From positions 1 through 10,118 of the forward strand of contig CAYFWT010000007.1 of NCBI GenBank assembly GCA_964346955.1: a stretch of DNA of 10,118 nucleotides, in the 5' to 3' direction. Position numbers and translations under genes: made by a program. A model generated the notes under the pieces. That model was given only the letters and a program-made list of their open reading frames with translations. It was not told the origin of the DNA and searched no databases. The DNA is from CAYFWT01 sp964346955. Lineage in GTDB: Bacteria; Patescibacteriota; Minisyncoccia; Portnoybacterales; UBA2143. This document shows, one piece after another, positions 1 through 6,120 of this stretch (positions are counted from its first letter, which is position 1; the number at the start of each line of letters is the position of its first letter).

Positions 1-312
1 AATCTAGCCCATTATTATAATACTGAGCTTTCAAGTGGAAAGATAATTTATTTTTTTGTTGTCAAAGATAAAGATGGTATTTATCGAGCAGCCGCTAATG
101 CTTGTCAGGTCTGTTTTGATGCCCGAATGGGTTTTGACCAAGAAGGCGATTTTATGGTTTGTAATACTTGCGGAAACAAGTATCCTTTAGAAAAAATTGC
201 TACTGAGAAAGGTGGTTGTAACCCAGGACCAATCAACCCTGACTTAGAAGTTAAAGATGGTCAAATAATTATAGAAGAATCAGATTTAGAAGAAGTGGCT
301 GAATTTTTCTAA
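1..312 (+). CDS. DUF2318 domain protein, C-terminal part (5' end outside window)
   Basis: The open frame runs in from the left edge and gives 103 residues before TAA. In this partial protein, C35-x2-C38 and C54-x2-C57 are two paired-cysteine motifs, followed by a lone C73 in a GGCNPGPI segment. This pattern, after a strand reading IIYFFVVKDKDG, matches the DUF2318 family (predicted Fe-S or metal-binding domain, often C-terminal to membrane segments). Any N-terminal signal or membrane region lies outside the window. The stop is 21 bases before the start of the HMA/SafE gene, so the two are probably co-transcribed. The neighbours are copper-handling genes, which suggests a role in metal reduction, binding or uptake at the membrane. 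That role is inferred from context; the family's biochemistry is not established. Confidence 0.8.
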   Translation, partial: NLAHYYNTELSSGKIIYFFVVKDKDGIYRAAANACQVCFDARMGFDQEGDFMVCNTCGNKYPLEKIATEKGGCNPGPINPDLEVKDGQIIIEESDLEEVAEFF

Positions 313-330
313 ACTTGATAATAATCAAGT
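313..330. promoter_or_regulatory. 18-bp perfect inverted repeat between DUF2318 and HMA/SafE genes
   Basis: ACTTGAT and ATCAAGT are perfect 7-base inverted complements separated by 4 bases. The element fills almost the whole 21-base gap and ends 3 bases before the next ATG. It could be an operator or a small hairpin at the start codon. It has no T-run, so it is not a convincing intrinsic terminator. Its function is unknown. Confidence 0.4.
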
Positions 331-333
331 AAT

Positions 334-1830
334 ATGCTTCAACAAATAAAAATTCAAATCAAAGGTATTCATTGTGAAAGTTGCAAGACCTTAATTGAGA
401 CCGAGGTAGATATTTTAGAAGGTGTTAAGAATATTGAAGTTGATTATCAGACAGGAAAAGGTCAAATAGAATTTGATAATCAGAAAATTACCAAAGATAA
501 GATTTTCAAAACGATTGAAAAATTGGGCTACAAAGTAAATAACCAAAGGTTGGCTAAAAAAAGGTTATTCAAACAAATCCCTTTATCTAAAAGATTGATT
601 ATTTCTGGAATTTTATTAATTGTTTTTGCTTTTGGTTATTTTTTAGTTAAATATTTTGGCTTATTAGAGGTTCTTTCTAAATTAAATGAACAACGAATAA
701 GTTATGGTTTAATTTTTTTAATAGGTGTTTTAGTAAGTTTTCATTGTGTGGGAATGTGTGGAGGGCTGGTGGTTACTTATACAACTAAATATCATTCTGA
801 TAATAAAAATAAAAAAAATAATTCTTCTGCTCACTGGCAATATAATTTAGGTCGAGTAATTTCTTATACGACGATTGGCGCTATTCTTGGGGGATTTGGT
901 TCTTTTTTCGCTATTAACCCAATATTTACTGGAATTGTTACTTTAGCAGCCGGAGGTTTTATGATTTTGATGGGGCTGTCATTATTAACTAATTTCAAAT
1001 GGTTTGAAAAAGTTAAATTAAAAACACCATCTTTTATTGCCCGTTTTCTTTATCAACAACGTCATAGCCAAAAGCCCAAAGGGCCCTTTATTATCGGATT
1101 ACTTAATGGGTTTATGCCTTGCGGCCCCTTACAGGCAATGCAGCTTTATGCTTTAGCGTCAGGAAGTGTCACTCGAGGAGCTCTATCAATGGGTATTTAT
1201 TCTCTAGGAACAGTCCCTTTAATGTTTGGCTTTGGTAGCTTTGTTTCTCTAATAAGTCGGGAAAGAATTAAGCAAGTAATGAAATTTTCTGGGGCAATAG
1301 TTATAATTTTAGGTCTGTTTATGTTTAATCGCGGTCTTATTAATTTCGGTTATGGTTTCCGTAGTTTTGTTCCTACTGAAGTGACTAGTCAGACCGAGTA
1401 TTTGGTGACTGGTGATATTCAAGAGTATCAGGTGGTAAAAATGGATTTGACTTACCGAGGATATTCTCCTAATGTGTTCTTTGTGAAAAAAGATATTCCA
1501 GTCCGTTGGATTATTGATGTTAAACAGATGTCCGGCTGTACTGATGAAATTATTATGCCGGAATATAATATAAAAAAACCATTAGAGTATGGCGAAAATA
1601 TTATTGAATTTGTACCAAGAGAATTAGGCGATATTAAGTTTAGTTGCTGGATGCAGATGGTCTGGGGTAAGTTTGTAGTTATTGAGGAAGATGAAGAACC
1701 AAGTTCGCAGGATCTGTATAAAGAGACCATTGATTTATCTCAAGGTGGTGCATGTAGCGAGGCAGGAACTTGTGGCGGTGCTTGCGGCATCTCATCTTGC
1801 GGTTGTCAAAGTCGTATCAGGTCTTATTAA
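334..1830 (+). CDS. HMA domain / sulfite exporter TauE-SafE (DsbD_2-like) membrane protein with cupredoxin-like domain
   Basis: This 498-residue protein has three recognisable parts. Residues 1-70 are a heavy-metal-associated domain with the copper ligand motif GIHCESC (C14, C17). Residues about 85-350 are multi-spanning membrane sequence of the TauE/SafE (DsbD_2) type, with HCVGMCGG at 137-144 and its second-half counterpart MPCGP at 261-265. Residues about 360-450 are predicted extracytoplasmic and resemble a cupredoxin fold, with C402 and a late C438-W-M440-Q-M442 ligand-like cluster. The last 25 residues are Gly/Cys-rich, with C474, C480, C484, C489 and C491. Family knowledge suggests metal or thiol transfer across the membrane, and the copA neighbour makes copper the likely cargo. 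There is no SD before the ATG, but the HMA domain begins at residue 1 as in homologous domains, so the start is probably right. Confidence 0.85.
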   Translation: MLQQIKIQIKGIHCESCKTLIETEVDILEGVKNIEVDYQTGKGQIEFDNQKITKDKIFKTIEKLGYKVNNQRLAKKRLFKQIPLSKRLIISGILLIVFAFGYFLVKYFGLLEVLSKLNEQRISYGLIFLIGVLVSFHCVGMCGGLVVTYTTKYHSDNKNKKNNSSAHWQYNLGRVISYTTIGAILGGFGSFFAINPIFTGIVTLAAGGFMILMGLSLLTNFKWFEKVKLKTPSFIARFLYQQRHSQKPKGPFIIGLLNGFMPCGPLQAMQLYALASGSVTRGALSMGIYSLGTVPLMFGFGSFVSLISRERIKQVMKFSGAIVIILGLFMFNRGLINFGYGFRSFVPTEVTSQTEYLVTGDIQEYQVVKMDLTYRGYSPNVFFVKKDIPVRWIIDVKQMSGCTDEIIMPEYNIKKPLEYGENIIEFVPRELGDIKFSCWMQMVWGKFVVIEEDEEPSSQDLYKETIDLSQGGACSEAGTCGGACGISSCGCQSRIRSY

Positions 1831-1990
1831 GTAATAAAGTGCCAAAAGTTTTCCTTTAGTTTCTCGAGCAAGTATTGAAAAAACAAAGGAGCTAGCCAAA
1901 ATATTTTTAAATTACCAACCAAAAATTAAATAAATTGATTTCAAAAGCCCTAAAAGAAATTGAGATAGAATCTCTTTAAGAAAGCTTAAT
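1831..1990 (+). other. Intergenic spacer with possible decayed reading frame
   Basis: This 160-base spacer separates two copper genes. From 1853 a short frame without a start codon reads PLVSRASIEKTKELAKIF and onward to TAA at 1931. A one-base shift continues as KLISKALKEIEIESL to TAA at 1977. The composition is protein-like and helical, so it could be the tail of a small gene worn down by frameshifts, but I cannot name a family. A 13-base palindrome, GAGAT-aga-ATCTC, lies at 1962-1974 just before the copA start and could be an operator. I see no strong promoter. Confidence 0.25.
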
Positions 1991-4210
1991 ATGGTTCAAA
2001 AAACTATTCTTAAAATTAGTGGAATGCATTGCGCTAGTTGCGCAGTAAACATTGAGAATAGCCTTAAAAATAAAGAAGGGGTATTTAAGATTAATGTTAA
2101 TTTTGCTTCAGAGAAAGCCAGTTTGGAATTTGATTCAGCTAAAATAACCATTTCTAAAATTCAAAAAATTATTCAAAAATTAGGCTATAGAGCTATAGAA
2201 GAAGATTTTCAAAAAGGAATAAATGATAGCCAAAATAATCAGGAAATAAATCAATTAAAGAGACGTTTTATTACTTCGGCTGTGTTTGGTTTACCACTTG
2301 TTTATATTGTTATGGGCGAGATGATTAGCTTACCGGTGCCTCAATTTATAAAATCATATAATATTTTTATCCAGTTTATTTTGGCGACCATTGTTATTTT
2401 GGCTAATTTTAAACTTTGGCTATCTGGACTTAAGAGTTTAATAAAATTAAGACCAAATATGGACTCTTTAATTTTTATCGGGACAGCGGCGGCTTATTTT
2501 TATAGTCTGATTGTTTCTGTTTCTTTTTTGATAGATAGTCAAAAATTACTTCCTCATTTATATTATGAAAGCGCTGTTTTTATTCTTATTTTTATTTCTT
2601 TAGGAAAATATTTAGAGGCAGTGACCAAGGGGAAGACCAGTCAGGCGATTAAAAAATTAATAGGACTCCAACCAAAAATAGCTACGGTTATTAAAGATGG
2701 CGAAGAAAAGGAAGTTCCTATTTATCAAGTAGAAGTCGGTGATATTGTTTTAGTTAAGCCAGGCGAAAAAATTCCAGTTGATGGTTTAGTTATAGAGGGA
2801 TATTCAGGAGTTGATGAAAAAGCAATCACTGGTGAGAGTATGCCAGTTGAGAAAAAGAAAGGAGATGAGATTATCGGAGCAACCATCAACAAGACCGGTG
2901 TTTTAAAATTTAAAGCAACAAAAGTCGGTCAGGAGACAATGCTGGCTCAAATTATTAAAACAGTGGAAGAAGCGATTGGCTCTAAAGCACCGATTCAACT
3001 TTTGGCTGATAAAGTATCTTTTTATTTTGTTCCCACCGTAATTACTCTAGCTGTTCTTGCTTTTATAATCTGGCTTTTTCTTGGTCAGCCATTTGTCTTT
3101 GGTTTAACTGTTTTTGTAGCAGTGCTGATTATTGCTTGTCCTTGTGCTTTAGGATTAGCCACGCCAACAGCCGTGATGATGGGAACTGGTCTGGCGGCTC
3201 AAAGGGGTATTTTAATTAAAAACAGCCGGGCTCTTGAAATAGCTCAAAAAGTAAATATAGTTGTTTTTGATAAGACAGGCACCTTGACTAAAGGTGAGCC
3301 AACCGTTACTGATGTTTTGTCTATAGTAAAATCAGGAAACCAAGCCCGAATTATTCAGTTGGCAGCCTCGTTAGAGAAAAATTCTGAACATCCTTTAGCT
3401 CAGGCAATAGTTAAACGAGCTAAGGAAGAAAATTTAGCTTTGTTAGATGTTCATAATTTTGAAGCAGTACCTGGCAAAGGGGTGCTAGCTTACTTAGAAG
3501 ACAACAAGATTTTGTTCGGCACAAAAAAGTTAATAAAAGGGAATAAAATAGAGACAAATTCTATTGAGAAAATAATGAGAAGATTAGAAAATCAAGGTAA
3601 AACAACAATGATTTTAGCCAAGGGAAAGAATATTATTGGAATAATAGCGGTAGCTGATATTTTAAAAGAATATTCTTTAGAAGCGGTTGAGGTATTACAT
3701 AAATTAAATAAGAAAGTAGTTATAGTTACAGGCGATAATAAAGGAGTTGGTCAAGCAATAGCTAAGCAACTTGGCATAGATCAGGTTTTAGCTGAAGTTT
3801 TACCTCAGGAAAAGTCACTGAAGATTAAAGAACTACAAGAAAAGGGAAATGTAGTAGCCATGGTTGGTGATGGAATTAATGATGCGCCAGCTTTAGCCCA
3901 AGCTGATTTAGGTATTGCTTTAGGTTCCGGCACTGATATAGCTATAGAGACAGGGGAGATAGTTTTAATCAAAGATGATTTACGTGATGTAATTAGAGCT
4001 ATTAATCTAAGTAATTATACTTTGAAAAAAATCAAACAAAATCTTTTTTGGGCTTTTTCTTATAATAGCGTTAGTATTCCTATTGCTGCCGGAGTTTTAT
4101 ACCCAGTAACTGGCTGGCTTTTGAATCCTGCTATTGCCGCAGTAGCTATGGCTTTTTCATCAATTAGTGTTGTTCTAAATTCGCTTTCGATGAAAGGGTA
4201 TAAAGTTTGA
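1991..4210 (+). CDS. copA: Cu(I)-exporting P1B-type ATPase
   Basis: This complete 739-residue ATPase would pump Cu(I) out across the cytoplasmic membrane using ATP. Residues 1-70 form one HMA domain with GMHCASC (C14, C17). The actuator-domain TGE is at 280-282. The membrane metal site C383-P-C385 is followed by DKTGT, with phosphorylated D427. The nucleotide-domain HP motif is H467-P468, and the hinge GDGINDAP is at 626-633. The Cu(I)-type signatures Y691-N692 and M720-x2-S723-S724 occur in the last two membrane helices, supporting copper or silver over zinc or cadmium. Length is normal for a single-HMA CopA. The ATG has only a weak purine stretch upstream (AAGAAAG) and no clear SD. It lies downstream of the HMA/SafE gene and may share its transcript or have its own unrecognised promoter. 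Confidence 0.97.
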   Translation: MVQKTILKISGMHCASCAVNIENSLKNKEGVFKINVNFASEKASLEFDSAKITISKIQKIIQKLGYRAIEEDFQKGINDSQNNQEINQLKRRFITSAVFGLPLVYIVMGEMISLPVPQFIKSYNIFIQFILATIVILANFKLWLSGLKSLIKLRPNMDSLIFIGTAAAYFYSLIVSVSFLIDSQKLLPHLYYESAVFILIFISLGKYLEAVTKGKTSQAIKKLIGLQPKIATVIKDGEEKEVPIYQVEVGDIVLVKPGEKIPVDGLVIEGYSGVDEKAITGESMPVEKKKGDEIIGATINKTGVLKFKATKVGQETMLAQIIKTVEEAIGSKAPIQLLADKVSFYFVPTVITLAVLAFIIWLFLGQPFVFGLTVFVAVLIIACPCALGLATPTAVMMGTGLAAQRGILIKNSRALEIAQKVNIVVFDKTGTLTKGEPTVTDVLSIVKSGNQARIIQLAASLEKNSEHPLAQAIVKRAKEENLALLDVHNFEAVPGKGVLAYLEDNKILFGTKKLIKGNKIETNSIEKIMRRLENQGKTTMILAKGKNIIGIIAVADILKEYSLEAVEVLHKLNKKVVIVTGDNKGVGQAIAKQLGIDQVLAEVLPQEKSLKIKELQEKGNVVAMVGDGINDAPALAQADLGIALGSGTDIAIETGEIVLIKDDLRDVIRAINLSNYTLKKIKQNLFWAFSYNSVSIPIAAGVLYPVTGWLLNPAIAAVAMAFSSISVVLNSLSMKGYKV

Positions 4211-4276
4211 TATAGAAATATACTCAAAAATCTTCACCAAACAGGTTCTAACATCGTCCAGCCGTCTCTGCCAATA
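4211..4276 (+). repeat. Dispersed promoter-module repeat, copy A (upstream element)
   Basis: This is copy A of a sequence that recurs at 5191-5254 (copy B) and, more divergently, at 6018-6053 (copy C). Bases 4237-4265 are identical over 29 bases to 5217-5245. The conserved core contains GTTCTAACATCGTCCAGC and then GTCTCTGC, and it runs straight into the -35 box of the SDR promoter. Flanking bases from 4211 match copy B more loosely (18 of 26). Copy A starts immediately after the copA stop codon. Confidence 0.8.
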
Positions 4277-4305
4277 TTGACAGGATAATACATTTGTGTT
4301 ATTCT
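4277..4305 (+). promoter_or_regulatory. Sigma70-type promoter of the SDR gene
   Basis: A perfect -35 box TTGACA (4277-4282) is separated by 17 bases from TATTCT (4300-4305). Transcription would begin near 4312 and give a leader of about 50 nt with the SD GGAGG at 4351-4355. The same layout, including GATAA just after the -35 and GTTTTTAGTT after the -10, recurs in front of the endonuclease III-like gene at 6054-6081. That conservation supports a real promoter. Confidence 0.8.
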
Positions 4306-4361
4306 GTTTTTAGTTAGTTCTTAAGACAAAAAATAGAGGATAAAATAAAAGGAGGTAAGAG

Positions 4362-5108
4362 ATGGGCATTTTAGATAACAAACATGCTTTGATTACGGGA
4401 GGTGCCAACGGAATCGGCCGAGCTATTGTAGGGGAGTTTTTTAAAGAAGGAGCAAGGGTTTCTTTTTTTGACATTGATGTATCGGGGATTTCTTCACTGG
4501 AGGCTGAGCTAAGGAACATCAAGGGATATCAAGTTGATATCTCAAAAAAACAGAATGTTATAGATGTTTTACAAGCTGAGGAATTGAAGCAGGTGGATAT
4601 TTTAGTCAATAACGCAGGCATAGACCTTGATTTTTCTTTTGAGGATCCTAAGGATTCCAGTTGGCAAAGGATTATTGATACCAATCTCAACGGAGCAAGA
4701 TATCTGACTGAGATTGTTGTTGGACGGATGAAGAGAGATGGGATTAACGGATCCATTATTTTTATCACTTCTGTTCATACTGCTCAAGCATTTCCTGGTG
4801 GTGGTGCTTATGACACTTCTAAACATGCACTGGTTGGGTTAATGCGGGTGCTAGCTCTGGAATTTGGGCGATATAGTATACGTTCTAATGCAATCGCTCC
4901 GGGTGCTATTTTATCAGGAAGGACTGCTGAAGCTTCCCCACAACAGATGAAGGAATTTGGCAAAAGGATACCTCTTGGCAAAATTGGTAGGCCGGAAGAA
5001 GTTGCCCAGGTTGCTGCTTTTCTTGCTTCAGATAAAGCTTCCTATATTAACGGAGCCGAGATCAGGGTTGATGGAGGATTATCAATTAAAAATCCTTTGT
5101 TGGATTGA
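4362..5108 (+). CDS. SDR family NAD(P)-dependent oxidoreductase
   Basis: This 248-residue classical short-chain dehydrogenase/reductase is predicted to be a soluble Rossmann-fold enzyme. The dinucleotide-binding motif TGGANGIG is at 12-19. D37 at the end of the second strand favours NAD(H) over NADP(H). NNAG is at 83-86, and the catalytic set is N108, S137, Y150 and K154. The C-terminal YINGAEIRVDGG segment is typical of FabG and glucose-dehydrogenase-like members, and length is normal. The substrate cannot be told from sequence. A strong SD (AAGGAGGT) supports the ATG. The gene is a single transcription unit with its own promoter at 4277-4305 and a terminator just after its TGA. It is flanked by two copies of a 64-bp direct repeat, which raises the possibility that it moved in as a cassette. 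Confidence 0.93.
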   Translation: MGILDNKHALITGGANGIGRAIVGEFFKEGARVSFFDIDVSGISSLEAELRNIKGYQVDISKKQNVIDVLQAEELKQVDILVNNAGIDLDFSFEDPKDSSWQRIIDTNLNGARYLTEIVVGRMKRDGINGSIIFITSVHTAQAFPGGGAYDTSKHALVGLMRVLALEFGRYSIRSNAIAPGAILSGRTAEASPQQMKEFGKRIPLGKIGRPEEVAQVAAFLASDKASYINGAEIRVDGGLSIKNPLLD

Positions 5109-5126
5109 GCAACTATGAAGGTTATA

Positions 5127-5160
5127 AAAGGCCGTTCCTTTTAATCGGGAACGGCTTTTA
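5127..5160 (+). terminator. Intrinsic terminator after SDR gene
   Basis: GCCGTTCC (5131-5138) pairs perfectly with GGAACGGC (5148-5155) around a 9-base loop. The stem is followed by TTTTATCTTTTTAT and preceded by an A-run. It begins about 20 bases after the SDR stop. Confidence 0.9.
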
Positions 5161-5190
5161 TCTTTTTATATTTAATAGAGCTAAATCAGA

Positions 5191-5254
5191 TATAGAGAAA
5201 CTTTCAAATATCTTTGCCAAACAGGTTCTAACATCGTCCAGCCGTGCCTGCCAG
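5191..5254 (+). repeat. Dispersed promoter-module repeat, copy B (promoter lost)
   Basis: The 29 bases at 5217-5245 are identical to copy A at 4237-4265, and looser similarity extends back to 5191. After the core this copy reads GTGCCTGCCAGGCATTAGATAAAAC. Aligned to copy A, the TTGACA box is missing while the following GATAA is kept, so this looks like a copy that has lost its -35 box. It lies between two converging genes and has no + strand gene to drive. TGCCTGCCAGGCA (5244-5256) is itself palindromic. Confidence 0.75.
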
Positions 5255-5267
5255 GCATTAGATAAAA

Positions 5268-5304
5268 CAAAAACAGTCCCGACGTCACGTCAGGACTGTT
5301 TTTG
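5268..5304. terminator. Bidirectional intrinsic terminator, mainly for the RRM gene
   Basis: CAAAAACAGTCC (5268-5279) pairs over 12 bases with GGACTGTTTTTG (5293-5304). The short inner sequence contains GACGT/ACGTC. Read on the minus strand it begins 25 bases after the RRM stop and ends in GTTTTTGTTTTATC, a good U-tract. On the + strand it also ends in a T-run and would stop readthrough from the SDR side. Confidence 0.9.
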
Positions 5305-5328
5305 GTTGTTTGATTACGATAGGTGGTC

Positions 5329-5646
5329 TTACCAATTGTTTCTGTCTTTGTTGAATCTTTGTTTGCTGCCACGGTCGAAGCTTCTTTGCGGGCGCTCTCT
5401 CATAGGACGGGCTTCATTGACAGTGAGATTGCGACCATCTAATTCTTTACCATTCCACATCTCTATAGCTTTTTTGGCTTCATCTTCAGAAGACATCTCG
5501 ATAAAGCCAAAGCCTTTTGAACGACCAGACATTTTATCAGTGATAATTACTACTGATTCAACTTTCCCAGCCTTAGAGAAGGCCTCTTTTAAAGAGTCCT
5601 CGGTAGTATCATAAGATAGACCACCAACATATAATTTTTTATTCAT
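5329..5646 (-). CDS. RRM-type RNA-binding protein
   Basis: This 105-residue protein is essentially one RNA recognition motif with a basic tail. RNP2 is LYVGGL at 5-10 and RNP1 is KGFGFIEM at 44-51, both with the aromatic positions needed for RNA stacking. The rest follows the beta-alpha-beta-beta-alpha-beta layout to about residue 78. Residues 80-105 are rich in Arg, Lys and Asn, resembling the short tails of cyanobacterial Rbp-type proteins, many of which are cold-induced. Its likely role is as an RNA-binding protein or chaperone in the cytoplasm. The ATG has an SD (AAGAGG) with 8-base spacing on the minus strand. That SD lies inside the outer arm of a 165-bp palindrome, and a strong promoter lies about 320 bases upstream, so the gene appears to have a long structured leader. 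A strong terminator follows the stop. Confidence 0.95.
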   Translation of the reverse strand: MNKKLYVGGLSYDTTEDSLKEAFSKAGKVESVVIITDKMSGRSKGFGFIEMSSEDEAKKAIEMWNGKELDGRNLTVNEARPMRERPQRSFDRGSKQRFNKDRNNW

Positions 5647-5649
5647 GTC

Positions 5650-5814
5650 TTAGACCTCTTGCATAATAACCTTTCTGCTGCAATTTCCAGATTTGGGCTA
5701 TGGCTTTGCAAAAATTTTTCAACGTATATTATTCATATATGCTTCAAAATTTTTGCTTTGCCTCGCCTCAAATCTGAAAATTTCGCTACGAAAATTATCA
5801 TTCAAGAGGTCTTA
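5650..5814. repeat. 165-bp imperfect palindrome (P1)
   Basis: The two halves are inverted complements over most of their length, centred near 5732. Matching blocks from outside in are AGACCTCTTG with CAAGAGGTCT, CAGATTTG (5688-5695) with CAAATCTG (5769-5776), and a perfect 11-base block GCAAAAATTTT with AAAATTTTTGC near the centre. There is no open reading frame and no obvious transposase remnant. It could be a MITE-like or REP-like mobile palindrome that now forms part of the RRM leader. Confidence 0.85.
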
Positions 5815-5940
5815 TTTCCTTATATGATTTGTTAAGCGTAAGCCGACTTTTGCAAAGTTTCTACTTTCAGGCTTACACTTCCCGACCTGCCTCGCCGGCA
5901 AGGCGGACGCTCTGGTCGGGATAAAAATCGCATAAGGAAA
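5815..5940. repeat. 126-bp nested palindrome (P2), three-way-junction layout
   Basis: The outer arms TTTCCTTAT (5815-5823) and ATAAGGAAA (5932-5940) enclose two internal hairpins. One pairs AAGCGTAAGCC (5834-5844) with GGCTTACACTT (5870-5880). The other pairs TCCCGACC (5880-5887) with GGTCGGGA (5914-5921) and has a GCCTCGCCGGCAAGGC core in its loop. The single mismatch in the first hairpin becomes a G-U pair only in the minus-strand RNA. P2 directly abuts P1 with no spare base. Confidence 0.8.
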
Positions 5941-5972
5941 GAGAAAACTTATAGAACTTACGTTATGTTTGG

Positions 5973-6001
5973 ATTATAAATTATTGTGATTAGGAAGTCA
6001 A
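5973..6001 (-). promoter_or_regulatory. Strong sigma70-type promoter for the RRM gene
   Basis: On the minus strand the sequence reads TTGACT (complement of 5996-6001), a 17-base spacer, then a perfect TATAAT (complement of 5973-5978). The start site would fall near 5966. No closer minus-strand promoter of similar quality is visible before the RRM ATG. Confidence 0.75.
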
Positions 6002-6017
6002 GTAATTATTTCCTTAA

Positions 6018-6053
6018 GGCAAGTTCAAATTTCGTCCAGCTGTCTCTGCTAAT
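6018..6053 (+). repeat. Dispersed promoter-module repeat, copy C (upstream element)
   Basis: This is a divergent copy of the module at 4211-4276. It keeps GTTC, TTCGTCCAGC and TGTCTCTGC in the same order and spacing and again abuts a TTGACA box. It lies between the divergent -35 boxes of the RRM promoter and the endonuclease III-like promoter, so a protein bound here could affect both. Confidence 0.7.
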
Positions 6054-6081
6054 TTGACAAGATAACTAAATATGCTATCTT
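6054..6081 (+). promoter_or_regulatory. Sigma70-type promoter of the endonuclease III-like gene
   Basis: A perfect TTGACA (6054-6059) is followed after 16 bases by TATCTT (6076-6081). Sequence shared with the SDR promoter includes GATAA after the -35 and TTGTTTTTAGTTCTT after the -10. The leader would be about 35 nt and carries the SD GGAGG. Confidence 0.78.
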
Positions 6082-6107
6082 GTTTTTAGTTCTTGAAAAA
6101 TTTGGAA

Positions 6108-6112
6108 GGAGG
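6108..6112 (+). promoter_or_regulatory. Shine-Dalgarno that decides the GTG start at 6121
   Basis: AAGGAGGTGA (6106-6115) is a near-perfect SD. A GTG at 6112 overlaps the SD itself and cannot be the start. The in-frame GTG at 6121 sits 8 bases after GGAGG, the ideal spacing. Confidence 0.85.
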
Positions 6113-6120
6113 TGAGGAAA

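Larger units (their letters stand above)
5647..5966 (-). promoter_or_regulatory. Predicted structured 5' leader of the RRM mRNA with SD-sequestering stem
   Basis: If transcription starts just downstream of the minus-strand promoter at 5973-6001, the RRM mRNA carries a leader of about 320 nt. It contains two abutting palindromes that occupy 5650-5940 completely. At the 3' end, CAAGAGGTCT, which includes the SD, can pair over 10 bases with AGACCTCTTG from 150 bases upstream in the RNA. In this fold the ribosome site is closed. Long structured leaders that control ribosome access are known for cold-shock mRNAs such as cspA. Applying that to this gene is inference. Confidence 0.5.

Noticed and set aside
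4208..5108. UGA recoded as glycine, as in Gracilibacteria
   Set aside because: TGA ends both copA and the SDR gene at the normal family lengths, so the standard stop meaning holds.
4211..5254. Integron attC-like sites flanking the SDR gene
   Set aside because: The repeats lack the paired core and inverse-core sequences and the internal stem expected of attC. The upstream copy is instead fused to a promoter.
5105..5614. Open frame of 169 codons on the + strand after the SDR gene
   Set aside because: It runs through two hairpin terminators and lies opposite the clear RRM gene, has a TTG start without SD and shows no protein family features.
5879..5921. Hairpin TCCCGACC/GGTCGGGA as a stand-alone terminator
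   Set aside because: It is not followed by a T-run on either strand and fits better as one helix of the nested P2 structure.
5650..5940. CRISPR array or insertion sequence
   Set aside because: There are no regularly spaced direct repeats and no transposase frame, only two large palindromes.
6018..6040. T-loop-like GTTCAAAT, also seen as GTTCTAAC in the other repeat copies, suggesting a tRNA
   Set aside because: The flanking bases do not form a T-arm stem and no acceptor, D or anticodon arm is present.
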